This document shows, piece after piece, positions 54,074-61,436 of a stretch of 64,000 nt of DNA (positions are counted from its first letter, which is position 1; the number at the start of each line of letters is the position of its first letter). Location: positions 1 through 64,000 of the forward strand of contig CAUGTZ010000007.1 in the NCBI GenBank assembly GCA_959602645.1, read 5' to 3'. Below the pieces are notes generated by a model. That model was not told where the DNA came from. It saw only the letters and a list, made by a program, of their open reading frames with translations, and did no database searches. The DNA is from an uncultured Collinsella sp. GTDB lineage: Bacteria; Actinomycetota; Coriobacteriia; Coriobacteriales; Coriobacteriaceae. The position numbers and the translations under genes are program-made.

Positions 54074-54184
54074 ATGAACGAGAACTACATCGACATCGAG
54101 CTGGGCGGCTGGAACGTCCCCGAGGCCATCACGGTCGAGGCCGAGCCCGCCGAGGCCCGCGACTTTTCCGACTTCGAGCTGTAG
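54074..54184 (+). CDS. Very small acidic phage protein
   Basis: A 36-residue frame starting MNENYIDIELGGWNVPEA and ending RDFSDFEL, with GGAGAAA 3-9 nt upstream. It is highly acidic with no similarity I recognise. It is supported by its ribosome site, C-ending codons and snug fit between its neighbours. Confidence 0.55.
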   Translation: MNENYIDIELGGWNVPEAITVEAEPAEARDFSDFEL

Positions 54185-54195
54185 GGGAGGGCGAC

Positions 54196-54531
54196 ATGGG
54201 AGACGTGGAGATGCGCCGCGAGAACATCAGGTACGAGGCGCGCGGGAAGTCCTTCGAGATCGAGTGCCCGCAGGGCTTCTCGGGCATCGAGGCCATCGTC
54301 TGCTGGTGCGACGCCGGGGGCGGCTGGCACCGCGAGGCCTTCGAGTCGTTCCTCGACGCCCGCGGGCGCCTGGACGGGCTGCTGCGCGGCGAGGCGGTCA
54401 TGGCCTACGTCCAGCGCACGGTCTGCATGAGCACCGCCGACGCCATCGACCCCGGCATCCAGCCGGTTGAGGTCGGCCTCGCCGCGGGCGAGTGGGTCGA
54501 GTACCAGCTGCAGAAGGGGCGTGGGCAGTGA
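54196..54531 (+). CDS. Hypothetical phage protein
   Basis: A 111-residue soluble protein of unknown function. It shows YEARGKSFEIECPQGFSG, VCWCDAGGGWHREAFESFLD and a helical acidic C-terminal half. Codon use matches the element. GGGGAGGG precedes the ATG. In the early rightward transcript after the Cro-like gene. Confidence 0.65.
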   Translation: MGDVEMRRENIRYEARGKSFEIECPQGFSGIEAIVCWCDAGGGWHREAFESFLDARGRLDGLLRGEAVMAYVQRTVCMSTADAIDPGIQPVEVGLAAGEWVEYQLQKGRGQ

Positions 54532-54569
54532 TGGGGAAGTAGGTCGGCTCCTACGCCGAGACGGGCCGT

Positions 54570-54599
54570 AATTAGATTTGACCAAACGAAAAGGAGAAA
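54570..54599 (+). repeat. Repeated gene leader, copy 2
   Basis: Partner of 54042-54071 (28 of 30 positions equal), with TTGACC at 54578-54583 and AAGGAGAAAG before the SPFH gene start. Confidence 0.6.
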
Positions 54600-54602
54600 G
54601 AC

Positions 54603-55574
54603 ATGATTCAACTGATTATCGGAGCGGGTCTGGGACTCGGCGGCGTGGCCGCCGCCGTCGCCATCAAGCGGTATAACGAGGCCGAGCGCGAGAAGGCCGC
54701 CGGGCCCGCGGACCATTGGGGCAAAAAGTACGAGGCCCGCATCGTCTCGCCCGCGTGCGCCCTGCCCCTCATCCTGGTAGGTACCGTCATCGCCGCCTCC
54801 GCCTGCCTCTACACGCAGGACACCGGCGAGGTCTGCGTCATCCGCAACCTCGGCGGCTCGCTCGCCGGCTCGACCTCCGAGGCCGGTTTCCACGCCAAGG
54901 CCCCCTGGCAGGACGTCGTGACCTACGACGTCCGCAACAACCTCATCAACTTCTACGGGGACACCGACTACGAGGTGGACGGCGGCTCCTACGAGGGCAA
55001 GCAGGTCTCCATCAACGACAAGTCGGGCGCCAGCGCCAACATCGACATCCAGGTCAACTACTCGCTCAACCCCGACGCCGCGCTCAGCCTCTACAGCGAG
55101 TACGGCACGCAGGAGAGCTTCGTGGAGAAGTACATCTCCAACGACGTCCGCGCCGTCACCCGCGAGGTCTCGGGCGGCTTCGACACGGTGACGATGCTCA
55201 CCGACCGCTCCCAGTTCACCAAGGCCGTCCAGAAGGCCCTCACCGAGAAGTGGAAGGGCATAGGCCTCACGGTCGAGCAGGTGAGCGTGCAGGACGTCCG
55301 CTACCCGAAGAACATCACCAAGAGCTACAGCGAGGCGCAGGCGGCCGAGGTCGCCAAGCAGAAGGCCCAGAACGAGCAGGAGACGGCCAAGGTCCAGGCC
55401 GAGACCAAGAAGATCGAGGCCCAGGGCGAGGCGGACGCGAACGCGGTCCTCGCGAACTCGCTCAACGACCAGGTCATCCAGCAGCACTACATCGACGCGC
55501 TCAAGAGCATCGGCAAGGACGGCAACCTCGTCGTCGTGCCCGAGGGCTCCCAGCCGATCGTGGGCACGAAGTAG
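54603..55574 (+). CDS. SPFH/prohibitin-family membrane protein
   Basis: A 323-residue protein with a short N-terminal hydrophobic stretch (1-21), a membrane helix at about 51-70 (ALPLILVGTVIAASACLYT), an SPFH domain (about 72-245; EVCVIRNLGGSLAGSTSEAG, VNYSLNPDAALSLYSEYG, GLTVEQVSVQDVRYP) and a C-terminal coiled coil rich in Ala, Glu, Lys and Gln (about 245-300). SPFH proteins assemble large membrane rings or microdomains. A phage copy might guard the envelope, block other phages or support replication at the membrane; none is shown. Preceded by the repeated leader at 54570. Confidence 0.88.
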   Translation: MIQLIIGAGLGLGGVAAAVAIKRYNEAEREKAAGPADHWGKKYEARIVSPACALPLILVGTVIAASACLYTQDTGEVCVIRNLGGSLAGSTSEAGFHAKAPWQDVVTYDVRNNLINFYGDTDYEVDGGSYEGKQVSINDKSGASANIDIQVNYSLNPDAALSLYSEYGTQESFVEKYISNDVRAVTREVSGGFDTVTMLTDRSQFTKAVQKALTEKWKGIGLTVEQVSVQDVRYPKNITKSYSEAQAAEVAKQKAQNEQETAKVQAETKKIEAQGEADANAVLANSLNDQVIQQHYIDALKSIGKDGNLVVVPEGSQPIVGTK

Positions 55575-55585
55575 GGGCGGCGGCG

Positions 55586-55798
55586 ATGTTGAACCTTATC
55601 CATGCGGCCGTCCGGGTCTTCCTCGACGTTCTCGCGGTCGCGTTCGTGCTAGAGCACGCCCGCGAGCTTCATGAGAAACATCGCGAGATCAACGACGCGC
55701 CCAAGCAGGTCGCAGGCGTCGTTGATGAACCCGGCGAGGACGATCGCGGCGCTGATGCGAGGGTGCCGCTCGACCCAGTCGACGAGCCGCACGAGTAG
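55586..55798 (+). CDS. Small phage protein with N-terminal hydrophobic helix (strand uncertain)
   Basis: A 70-residue frame: hydrophobic helix LIHAAVRVFLDVLAVAFVLE (4-23), a charged middle and an acidic Pro/Asp tail. GGGGCGG lies about 9 nt upstream and the gene follows SPFH closely on the same strand. The opposite strand has an equally plausible 67-codon frame (55852-55649) with its own hydrophobic segment, so the assignment is a judgement. Confidence 0.45.
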   Translation: MLNLIHAAVRVFLDVLAVAFVLEHARELHEKHREINDAPKQVAGVVDEPGEDDRGADARVPLDPVDEPHE

Positions 55799-56084
55799 GG
55801 GGCCCGCTGGTCGGACGTGCTTCGGGCGATATGTCTGCTGTCTACGAATCATGGCTCGAAGCCTACCGCGCGGGTAACGCGGTCACACGGGTATTGCCGC
55901 TCAGGCAACCCGCGGGCCGTCCCCGGGGCGGCACCGTAGCCCCGCGGCTCTCCGATAACCATAGCCGCGGGGACGTTCCCTACCGGTGCCGTGCCGGGGG
56001 CGAGGCCCCGAAAGCAAGCAACAAAAAAGGAGCCGCCCGGTGTGGAAAGCGGGGACGGCTCCCTGACCTGAAAGGAGGTCACTC
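55799..56084. other. Intergenic stretch with strong hairpins
   Basis: About 286 bp with no credible plus-strand gene. It contains a perfect 10-bp stem (55940-55949 with 55963-55972), a GGGG-GCGAGG-CCCC hairpin near 55996, and a 7-bp stem (56029-56035 with 56056-56062). On the minus strand that last stem is followed by TTTTTTG and so is a proper minus-strand terminator. AAAGGAGG just before 56085 serves the next gene. Confidence 0.5.
56023..56062 (-). terminator. Minus-strand terminator in the hairpin region
   Basis: Stem GGAGCCG/CGGCTCC (56029-56035 with 56056-56062), 20-nt loop, then TTTTTTG on the minus strand (56028-56022). Unexpected, since the neighbouring genes are on the plus strand. 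Confidence 0.6.
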
Positions 56085-56333
56085 ATGGATTCTAGCAGAG
56101 CCAAAACGTTCCAGCAGATGGCCGACGAGCTTGGCATCAGGCACAAGCTGATGTACACGCTGCGCGAGGCGTCGAGGGTGACGGGGGTGCCCTACGACAC
56201 GCTGCGCATCGAGTGCAAGGCTGGCCGCCTGCGCTCGCAGCTACCCGAGGGGCGCAAGGTGGGGCGCATGGTGCGCCCGGAATGGGTGGAGCAGTGGATC
56301 GAGGAGGGAACGCATGGCATCGAGGCTGCTTAG
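56085..56333 (+). CDS. Helix-turn-helix (excisionase/MerR-like) protein
   Basis: An 82-residue protein with the excisionase-type winged helix YTLREASRVTGVPYDTLRIE followed by GRLRSQLPEGRKVGRMVRPEWVEQWIEE (about 25-76). It may be the excisionase of the element or a small regulator. AAAGGAGG precedes the ATG. Its 3' end overlaps the next small gene by 20 nt. Confidence 0.75.
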   Translation: MDSSRAKTFQQMADELGIRHKLMYTLREASRVTGVPYDTLRIECKAGRLRSQLPEGRKVGRMVRPEWVEQWIEEGTHGIEAA

Positions 56334-56454
56334 GTGCGCTGGGTACATCGCGCTCCTGTTCGCGGTGTACGCGCTCATGCCGTACGTCCTGCGGGCGATG
56401 CTGCTCGCGGCGGACGGCATCCGCGTCGTGCTCGGAATGGGGTCGGTGCTGTGA
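56314..56454 (+). CDS. Small membrane protein
   Basis: A 46-residue frame, mostly hydrophobic: YIALLFAVYALMPYVLRAML forms one helix. GAGGAGG lies 4-10 nt upstream. It overlaps the HTH gene upstream and shares its stop (GTGA) with the rusA start. Function unknown. Confidence 0.6.
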   Translation: MASRLLRCAGYIALLFAVYALMPYVLRAMLLAADGIRVVLGMGSVL

Positions 56455-56921
56455 TCGGAAGGAACTTCGCATTCACCGTCCCGTTCGTGGCCGGCAAGCT
56501 TCGCCACAGGCTCGACCGACGCCACGCGCGGATGTACACGCCCACCGAGACCATCCGCAACGAGGCCGCCATCCGCGACGCGGCGCTCAAGGCCATGCGG
56601 GAGGCGTACCCGGGTCTCAAGGGGATGCTGTTCCCGTTCAGGGTCCCCGTCGCGGTGCGCATCGACGCGTACGGCCCGCTGCCGAAGTCGAGGCCGAAGA
56701 GCATTACGTCGGAGCCTTACATGTTCAAGCCGGACGCGGACAACATAGCCAAGCTGGTGCTGGACGGGATGAACGGGGCGGTCTGGGGTGACGACAACCA
56801 GGTGGTCGAGCTCCATGTCGTCAAGTGGCCCCGCCGGCGCGGCATCGAGCCGCACATGGACATACGGGTCTACCGCGGCTGGTTCGCAGGCACCATGGAG
56901 AAGAAGAGAAACGGAGATTAA
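56451..56921 (+). CDS. rusA: RusA family crossover-junction endodeoxyribonuclease
   Basis: Resolves Holliday junctions in phage DNA. 156 residues from a GTG start overlapping the previous stop. The RusA signature with metal-binding Asp residues is visible in FKPDADNIAKLVLDGMNG and VWGDDNQVVELHVVKW; RPKSITSEPYM precedes it. Longer than classical RusA (~120) through an N-terminal helical insert. Part of the recombination module with RecT and SSB. Confidence 0.85.
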   Translation: MIGRNFAFTVPFVAGKLRHRLDRRHARMYTPTETIRNEAAIRDAALKAMREAYPGLKGMLFPFRVPVAVRIDAYGPLPKSRPKSITSEPYMFKPDADNIAKLVLDGMNGAVWGDDNQVVELHVVKWPRRRGIEPHMDIRVYRGWFAGTMEKKRNGD

Positions 56922-56924
56922 GCA

Positions 56925-57272
56925 ATGGAGTACATGCACATAGACGTCCAAGTCGGTGGCGATGCGTTCGAGGTGCTGGACGAGTTCGCCACGAACCTTA
57001 TCTGCCTCGCAGACGAGGATGGCGCCGAGATAGGGAAGAGGGGCGTGAAGCCAGCGTGCCTGCGAGGCATCGCCTACGGGCTTCTGTACAGCGTGAAGCT
57101 GCTGGGAGCCGATTCGCAGGACCCCGAGGTCTACGACTCCATTGTCGGCAGCGCCGGCCGCATGGAGCGCATCTACAAGCTGAACGGGCCGCGCGGCGTA
57201 TTCGCCGAGCTGGCGGGCGTGGACATCGAGAAGGTCGAGATCAATGACGAAGGGGTGACCATCAATGAGTAA
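56925..57272 (+). CDS. Hypothetical phage protein
   Basis: A 115-residue acidic protein of unknown family, between rusA and recT and overlapping recT by 8 nt. It has a helical middle (GVKPACLRGIAYGLLYSVKLLG). The position suggests a recombination or replication accessory. Weak ribosome site (GGAGATT). Confidence 0.6.
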   Translation: MEYMHIDVQVGGDAFEVLDEFATNLICLADEDGAEIGKRGVKPACLRGIAYGLLYSVKLLGADSQDPEVYDSIVGSAGRMERIYKLNGPRGVFAELAGVDIEKVEINDEGVTINE

Positions 57273-58164
57273 CGGGATCATCGAGTTCAAGGACGATGCG
57301 GGCATGCCCGTCAAGTTCACCTCGCAGGACATCCGCGAGCGCCTGTGCCCGAACGCGACCGAAAGCGAGCTGGCGCTGTGCGTGGAGCTTTGCAACCGCC
57401 AGCACCTGAACCCGTTCACCAAGGAGGTGTACCTGGTCAAGTACGGCAGCGCCCCGGCGAGCATCATCACGAGCTATCAGGTGTTCAACCGCCGCGCCAA
57501 CCGTCAGGAGAGCTACGGCGGCATCAAGAGCGGCGTCGTGGTGATGCGCGAAGGGCAGATCGTCAAGAAGCGCGGCAGCGCCGTCTACAAGCAGGTGGGC
57601 GAGCAGCTGCTCGGCGGCTGGGCCGAGGTGCAGTTCAAGGACGGCAAGGAGCCGGCCTACGTGGAGCTGGCGCTTAGCGACTACAACACCGGTAAGAGCA
57701 ACTGGGCGAAGATGCCGGGCGTCATGATCGAGAAGTGCGCCAAGGCCGGCGCGTGGCGCCTGGCCTACCCCGACGAGTTCGGCGGGATGTACACGGGCGA
57801 GGAGATGGACCAGAAGGTCGAACGCGACATGCGCGCCGACACTCAGGCCGTCGAGGCCGAGAGCGTCGAGCCCGTGGCCGACCTGCAGCCCGTGCGCGAC
57901 CTGTTCAAGCCGTTCATGGCGGCGACCGCGCTTGACAGCGCCGGGGCCATGGCTGCCATCTGCGCCGCCGTGGGCTGCACGTCGGGCTCAATGCACGACA
58001 TGACGCTCATGCAGGCGCGCCGCGCGGCCTCGTGGATGGAGGAGGAGATCGCGGCCCGCAAGGCGCAACCCGAGCCCGCCGCACCCGAGCCGGAGCCCGT
58101 GCCCGTCTATGAGCCCGCGCCCGCCGAGTACGCGACCGACGACGACCTGCTGGGAGGCTTCTAA
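57265..58164 (+). CDS. recT: RecT/Bet-family single-strand annealing protein
   Basis: Phage recombinase that anneals complementary single strands. 299 residues. Core with LCVELCNRQHLNPFTKEVYL, SIITSYQVFNRRANRQESYGG, WAEVQFKDGKEPAYVELALSD and CAKAGAWRLAYPDEFGGMYT (about 1-190), which are the Bet/RecT-family hallmarks, then a Glu/Pro/Ala-rich tail with an acidic end DDDLLGGF that may bind SSB. It overlaps its neighbours on both sides. No separate exonuclease gene is seen; the next gene is DUF1351. Confidence 0.93.
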   Translation: MSNGIIEFKDDAGMPVKFTSQDIRERLCPNATESELALCVELCNRQHLNPFTKEVYLVKYGSAPASIITSYQVFNRRANRQESYGGIKSGVVVMREGQIVKKRGSAVYKQVGEQLLGGWAEVQFKDGKEPAYVELALSDYNTGKSNWAKMPGVMIEKCAKAGAWRLAYPDEFGGMYTGEEMDQKVERDMRADTQAVEAESVEPVADLQPVRDLFKPFMAATALDSAGAMAAICAAVGCTSGSMHDMTLMQARRAASWMEEEIAARKAQPEPAAPEPEPVPVYEPAPAEYATDDDLLGGF

Positions 58165-59156
58165 TGGCAGACGAGGTTTTGGCGGTCGAGGCCGTGCCGC
58201 TCGAGGAGGACTTCGACACGCTGGTGGCGTCTCTCGCCATCGACGACACGCTCGAGGACAAGCTGGCAAAGCTCAAGAAGAACGTGGACGAGAAGCTGGC
58301 GGACTACGTGAACGTCAAGCGCATCGAGAAGGACGAGGACTTCAAGGCGGCGAAGAAGTACCGCGCGGCGGTCAACGACGTGAAGAAGCCCATCGAGGCG
58401 CAGCGCAAGGCCGCGAAGAAGAAGTACAGCGACCTGCTCAAGACGTTCGACGAGACCATAGGCGAGATCACGGCGCCAATCGACAAGCTCTCCGATGAGT
58501 ACAAGGCCGAGATCGACCGCTACGACGGCGAGTGCAGGGCCCGCCGCCTCACCGCGCTCAAGGGCCACTACTGCGACCTCGCGGGCGAGATGGGGCCGCT
58601 GGTGCCATACGAGCGCATCGCCGACGACAAGTGGCTCAACGCGAGCTTCGGCGAGGTCAAGGCCAAGAACATCATCGAGCGCCGCGTGGGCGAGCTGCTG
58701 CACCAGTTCAAGTTCGTCAACGGCCTCGACTACGCGGACGAGTCCGAGAAGGCGTGGGCCGTCGCGTGGTGGGCGAGGACCCTGCCGGCGGACTCGGGCG
58801 AGGTGGCGGCTGCGGTCGCCGCGCACCGCGAGGAGGTCGCCAATGCCGCCGCGCTCGCGGCGACCTACGAGCAGGCGATGGCGCCCGCACCGGAGCCCGA
58901 GCCGGAGCCCGCGCCGCTGCCGCCCGACCCCGAGCCGCTGCCCGACGAGCAGCCCGAGCCTGAGCCGCCCTTGGGCGTGCCGAGGTGCGTGCGGGTGGTC
59001 CCGTCGCGCCCCGAGCCGGATGTGGCCGAGGATGCGGCCCCAGCACCGCAGAGGGGCTACCGCGTTGTCATCGAGTGCGCCACGGCAGACGAGCTGCGCC
59101 GCGTGAGGGCCGTCATGGTCGACAACGGCATTCACGGATACGTCGAGAGGATGTAG
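58164..59156 (+). CDS. DUF1351 phage protein
   Basis: A 330-residue protein of the DUF1351 family, often found beside RecT in Gram-positive phages. N-terminal long helices (about 20-120: ADYVNVKRIEKDEDFKAAKK, KKPIEAQRKAAKKKYSDLL), a middle part with DDKWLNASFGEVKAKNIIE, a Pro/Glu linker (about 240-275) and a small C-terminal domain. Role unknown; likely in DNA recombination or replication. Overlaps recT by 1 nt. Confidence 0.85.
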   Translation: MADEVLAVEAVPLEEDFDTLVASLAIDDTLEDKLAKLKKNVDEKLADYVNVKRIEKDEDFKAAKKYRAAVNDVKKPIEAQRKAAKKKYSDLLKTFDETIGEITAPIDKLSDEYKAEIDRYDGECRARRLTALKGHYCDLAGEMGPLVPYERIADDKWLNASFGEVKAKNIIERRVGELLHQFKFVNGLDYADESEKAWAVAWWARTLPADSGEVAAAVAAHREEVANAAALAATYEQAMAPAPEPEPEPAPLPPDPEPLPDEQPEPEPPLGVPRCVRVVPSRPEPDVAEDAAPAPQRGYRVVIECATADELRRVRAVMVDNGIHGYVERM

Positions 59157-59159
59157 GAC

Positions 59160-59501
59160 ATGGAGGAGAAGAACCTACCGCCGCTCCGGACGCCGGAGCA
59201 GCGCAAGGAGGCGATGGCGAAGGCCGTCCACACGCGCCGCGAGCGCGCCGCGTTCAAGGCCGCCTGCAAGGCGGGCAACATCCCGCCCGAGGCGGCCATC
59301 GAGGCGCCCATCGCGCAGAGGCTCAAGGTCGAGGAGTTCGCCCGCTCGTTCCCGGGCATCGGCACGGTCAAGGCGAAGGTGATCGTCAAGGCGCTTGACA
59401 TCCCCGATGGTCGCCGCGTGAGCGGCCTGGGGTACATGCAGGGGCCGCGCCTTGTCGCGTTTATCAAGAACAACATGACCGCGAAGGAGGACGGGCAGTG
59501 A
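59160..59501 (+). CDS. mIHF-like (actinobacterial integration host factor) protein
   Basis: A 113-residue DNA-binding protein whose pattern follows the actinobacterial IHF family: PPLRTPEQRKEAMAKAVHTR, RERAAFKAACKAG, then the H2TH part LKVEEFARSFPGIGTVKAK, VIVKALDIPDGRRVSGLG and a closing QGPRLVAFI. The PGIG-KAK and RRVSGLG segments are the DNA-binding marks. In mycobacteria mIHF bends DNA and is needed for L5 phage integration; a phage-borne copy could help integration, excision or replication. It overlaps ssb by 4 nt. Confidence 0.8.
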   Translation: MEEKNLPPLRTPEQRKEAMAKAVHTRRERAAFKAACKAGNIPPEAAIEAPIAQRLKVEEFARSFPGIGTVKAKVIVKALDIPDGRRVSGLGYMQGPRLVAFIKNNMTAKEDGQ

Positions 59502-59974
59502 GCATCAACCGAGTGAACATCAGCGGCAACCTGACCCGCGACCCCGAGCTGCGCGCCACCGCCGGCGGGACGCAGGTCCTGTCCTTCGGCGTGGCGGTAA
59601 ACGACCGCCGCCGCAACGCGCAGACGGGCGAGTGGGAGGACTACCCCAACTTCGTCGACTGCACGATGTTCGGCAACCGCGCCGAGGCCGTTGGCCGTTT
59701 CCTCGCCAAGGGGATGAAGGTCGCCATCGATGGCAAGCTGCGCTACAGCTCTTGGGAGCGCGACGGCCAGAATCGCTCGAAGCTCGAGGTTATCGTCGAC
59801 GAGATCGAGGTCATGGTGCGCCGTGAGGGGCAGACGCAGGCCCAGCCGCAGCAGAGCCTCGCGGACACGGTGCCCGTGCAGCCCCGGGCGCAGGCCGCGC
59901 CGCAGTGGAGCGCCCAGCAGGCCTGCGCCGCGGTCCCGCAGTCCGAGTTCTACGACGAGGACGTGCCGTTCTGA
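59498..59974 (+). CDS. ssb: Single-stranded DNA-binding protein
   Basis: Phage SSB with an OB fold, 158 residues from a GTG start with AAGGAGG upstream. N-terminal RVNISGNLTRDPELRATAGG and FVDCTMFGNRAEAVGRFLAKG are the SSB hallmarks. A Gln/Pro/Ala-rich linker leads to the acidic tip YDEDVPF that recruits partner proteins. In a cluster with recT and rusA. Confidence 0.95.
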   Translation: MSINRVNISGNLTRDPELRATAGGTQVLSFGVAVNDRRRNAQTGEWEDYPNFVDCTMFGNRAEAVGRFLAKGMKVAIDGKLRYSSWERDGQNRSKLEVIVDEIEVMVRREGQTQAQPQQSLADTVPVQPRAQAAPQWSAQQACAAVPQSEFYDEDVPF

Positions 59975-60084
59975 TGAGGCACGTACCCGACATCATCCGC
60001 GACCACTGGGAGGCTGCCCTGTTCGCCGCCTCCTTCTCCGCGGGTTTCCTGTTCTTCTCTTCGCTTCTGTGGGGGTGGTTCTGA
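59974..60084 (+). CDS. Very small membrane protein
   Basis: A 36-residue frame with hydrophobic segment ALFAASFSAGFLFFSSLLWG. It begins in the ssb stop (TGATG) and its stop overlaps the start of the replication gene in the same way, so it is held by coupling on both sides. Function unknown. Confidence 0.55.
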   Translation: MRHVPDIIRDHWEAALFAASFSAGFLFFSSLLWGWF

Positions 60085-60974
60085 TGGCCAAGGACTTCAC
60101 GGTTTTCGCCGACTCGATAGCCGAGCTTTACGACGATTACGACCCGAGCGACCCCGAGGACATGAGGGAGCGCATGATGCTCGCGGACGCGGTGCTCATG
60201 TACGGCCTCCACGGGGTCGAGATCGAGTTGCCCAAGAACGTCAAGAGGGCCTTCAAGGGACTCAAGAACGCCATCGACAACTCCAAGGAAAGGCGAGAGC
60301 AGGCCAAGAAAGGCGGCAGGCCCCGCAAGGCCAAGGCAGAGCCGGAGCCTGAACCCAAGCCTGAGCAAAAACCCGAAACCGAGGTTTCCGAAAGCGAAAA
60401 CCCAGGTTTTGAAAACGCGAAACCTAGGTTTTCAGAACCAGAAACCGAGGTTTCCGAAAGCGAAAACCCTAACCTAGCCTGTCCTAGCCTAGCTTTACCT
60501 AGCCTAGCTTGTGTTGATGGTACGCGCGGCGGCGACGCCGACGGCTTCGCTCCGCCGACCCTGGACGAGTGCCGCGCGTACTTCGCCGCCAACTGCATCA
60601 GCGGCGACCCCGACAAGTTCTGGGCGCACTACGAGTCGCAGGGTTGGATCCGCTCGAACGGGATGCCCGTGACCTCGCTCAAGGCCGCGGCGATGCTGTG
60701 GAACGGCAACCAGAAGCGCCGCGACGCCGAGGCACATGCCAGCGGCAAGCCGACCGATGCCGAGATTCAAGCCGCCACGTTCAAGCCGACGAGGACGCCC
60801 GAGCAGACGAGGGCGGAACTCGAGCGCAGGTGGCGCGAGGAACACCCGGGCATCGACCCGGCGAAAGTGAAGGCCCCGAGGGGGACGACCGCCGACCCTG
60901 TGGCGCTCAAGGCGTACCAGGACGCGCGGCGCCTGCTGGACGCGAGGGCCGCGTGCGAGAGGAGGGCGTCATGA
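60084..60974 (+). CDS. Phage replication initiator/replisome organiser-like protein
   Basis: A 296-residue protein. The N-terminal part (1-75, LADAVLMYGLHGVEIELPKN, RAFKGLKNAIDNSKERREQA, then KKGGRPRK) resembles DUF6291-type phage replication proteins. A low-complexity middle (77-140) is encoded by repeated DNA with iteron-like boxes. The C-terminal part has PTLDECRAYFAANCISGDPD, FWAHYESQGWIRSNGMPV and KAAAMLWNGNQKRR, as in phage replisome organisers. By analogy with lambda O the origin probably lies inside the gene. Family naming is moderate in confidence. Confidence 0.72.
   Translation: MAKDFTVFADSIAELYDDYDPSDPEDMRERMMLADAVLMYGLHGVEIELPKNVKRAFKGLKNAIDNSKERREQAKKGGRPRKAKAEPEPEPKPEQKPETEVSESENPGFENAKPRFSEPETEVSESENPNLACPSLALPSLACVDGTRGGDADGFAPPTLDECRAYFAANCISGDPDKFWAHYESQGWIRSNGMPVTSLKAAAMLWNGNQKRRDAEAHASGKPTDAEIQAATFKPTRTPEQTRAELERRWREEHPGIDPAKVKAPRGTTADPVALKAYQDARRLLDARAACERRAS
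60377..60511 (+). repeat. Iterons: probable phage replication origin
   Basis: AACCNAGGTTT boxes begin at 60377, 60399, 60421 and 60443, each exactly 22 bp after the last; a degenerate fifth starts at 60465. They are near-palindromic. Three CCTA(A/G)CCTAG units follow at 60468, 60483 and 60498, each 15 bp apart. As 22 is not a multiple of 3, neighbouring boxes are read in different frames, so the conservation is at DNA level. Confidence 0.75.
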
Positions 60975-61213
60975 GTTTGGACGTCGAGAGGAGCGAGAAC
61001 GTGGGCAGACCCGATGGGTTCGCCGACATCTACGACGACGAGCCGGGCGGAGCCCGCTGCGAGACGTGCGGGTTCTGCGCCGTGAGCGAGACGGCCATGG
61101 CGGCGTCGGGCGAGGGGCGCAAGCGCTACACGTGCATGCGCTGCCCCGACTTCGTGCACATCACGCAGGGGCTCGCGAGGTGCAACTACTGGGAGGTGCG
61201 CCATGAGGGATGA
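60971..61213 (+). CDS. Small phage zinc-ribbon-like protein
   Basis: An 80-residue protein with CETCGFC and CMRC pairs about 25 residues apart, fit to bind one zinc ion. ATG overlaps the previous stop; GAGGAGGG lies upstream. Function unknown. Confidence 0.65.
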   Translation: MSLDVERSENVGRPDGFADIYDDEPGGARCETCGFCAVSETAMAASGEGRKRYTCMRCPDFVHITQGLARCNYWEVRHEG

Positions 61214-61436
61214 GTCGTTGGACATGCGAGGGGGCAACGTGCTCGTGTGCCGCCAGTGCGGCAGGCGGTTCCGTGCAAGGGGCGCCCGCCAGCGGTACTG
61301 CTGCGGCTGGTGCGAGAACGTGGCTCACAGGAACGAGAGCAGGCGGCCCGTGGACGTGTACCTCGGGACGAGGAGCGAGGCGGGCCGAGAGGTCAACGCC
61401 ATGAGGGCCGCGCTAGCTGAGGGGAGACGAATCTGA
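61203..61436 (+). CDS. Small phage zinc-ribbon-like protein
   Basis: A 77-residue basic protein with VCRQCGRRF and YCCGWCENVAHR, a four-Cys metal site with RQRYCC typical of small DNA- or RNA-binding ribbons. It overlaps both neighbours. Unknown function. Confidence 0.65.
   Translation: MRDESLDMRGGNVLVCRQCGRRFRARGARQRYCCGWCENVAHRNESRRPVDVYLGTRSEAGREVNAMRAALAEGRRI

Noticed and set aside
54716..55585. Long alternative frame across the SPFH gene
   Set aside because: Arg/Gly/His-rich shadow of a high-GC gene. Only its last 70 codons, downstream of SPFH, are kept as a possible gene.
55831..56151. 106-codon plus frame through the hairpin region
   Set aside because: Covers strong hairpins and the ribosome site of the next gene, with no start signal of its own.
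60377..60511. CRISPR array
   Set aside because: Repeats are 10-11 bp at 22- and 15-bp steps inside a coding gene, with no spacers of CRISPR size and no cas genes anywhere in the window.
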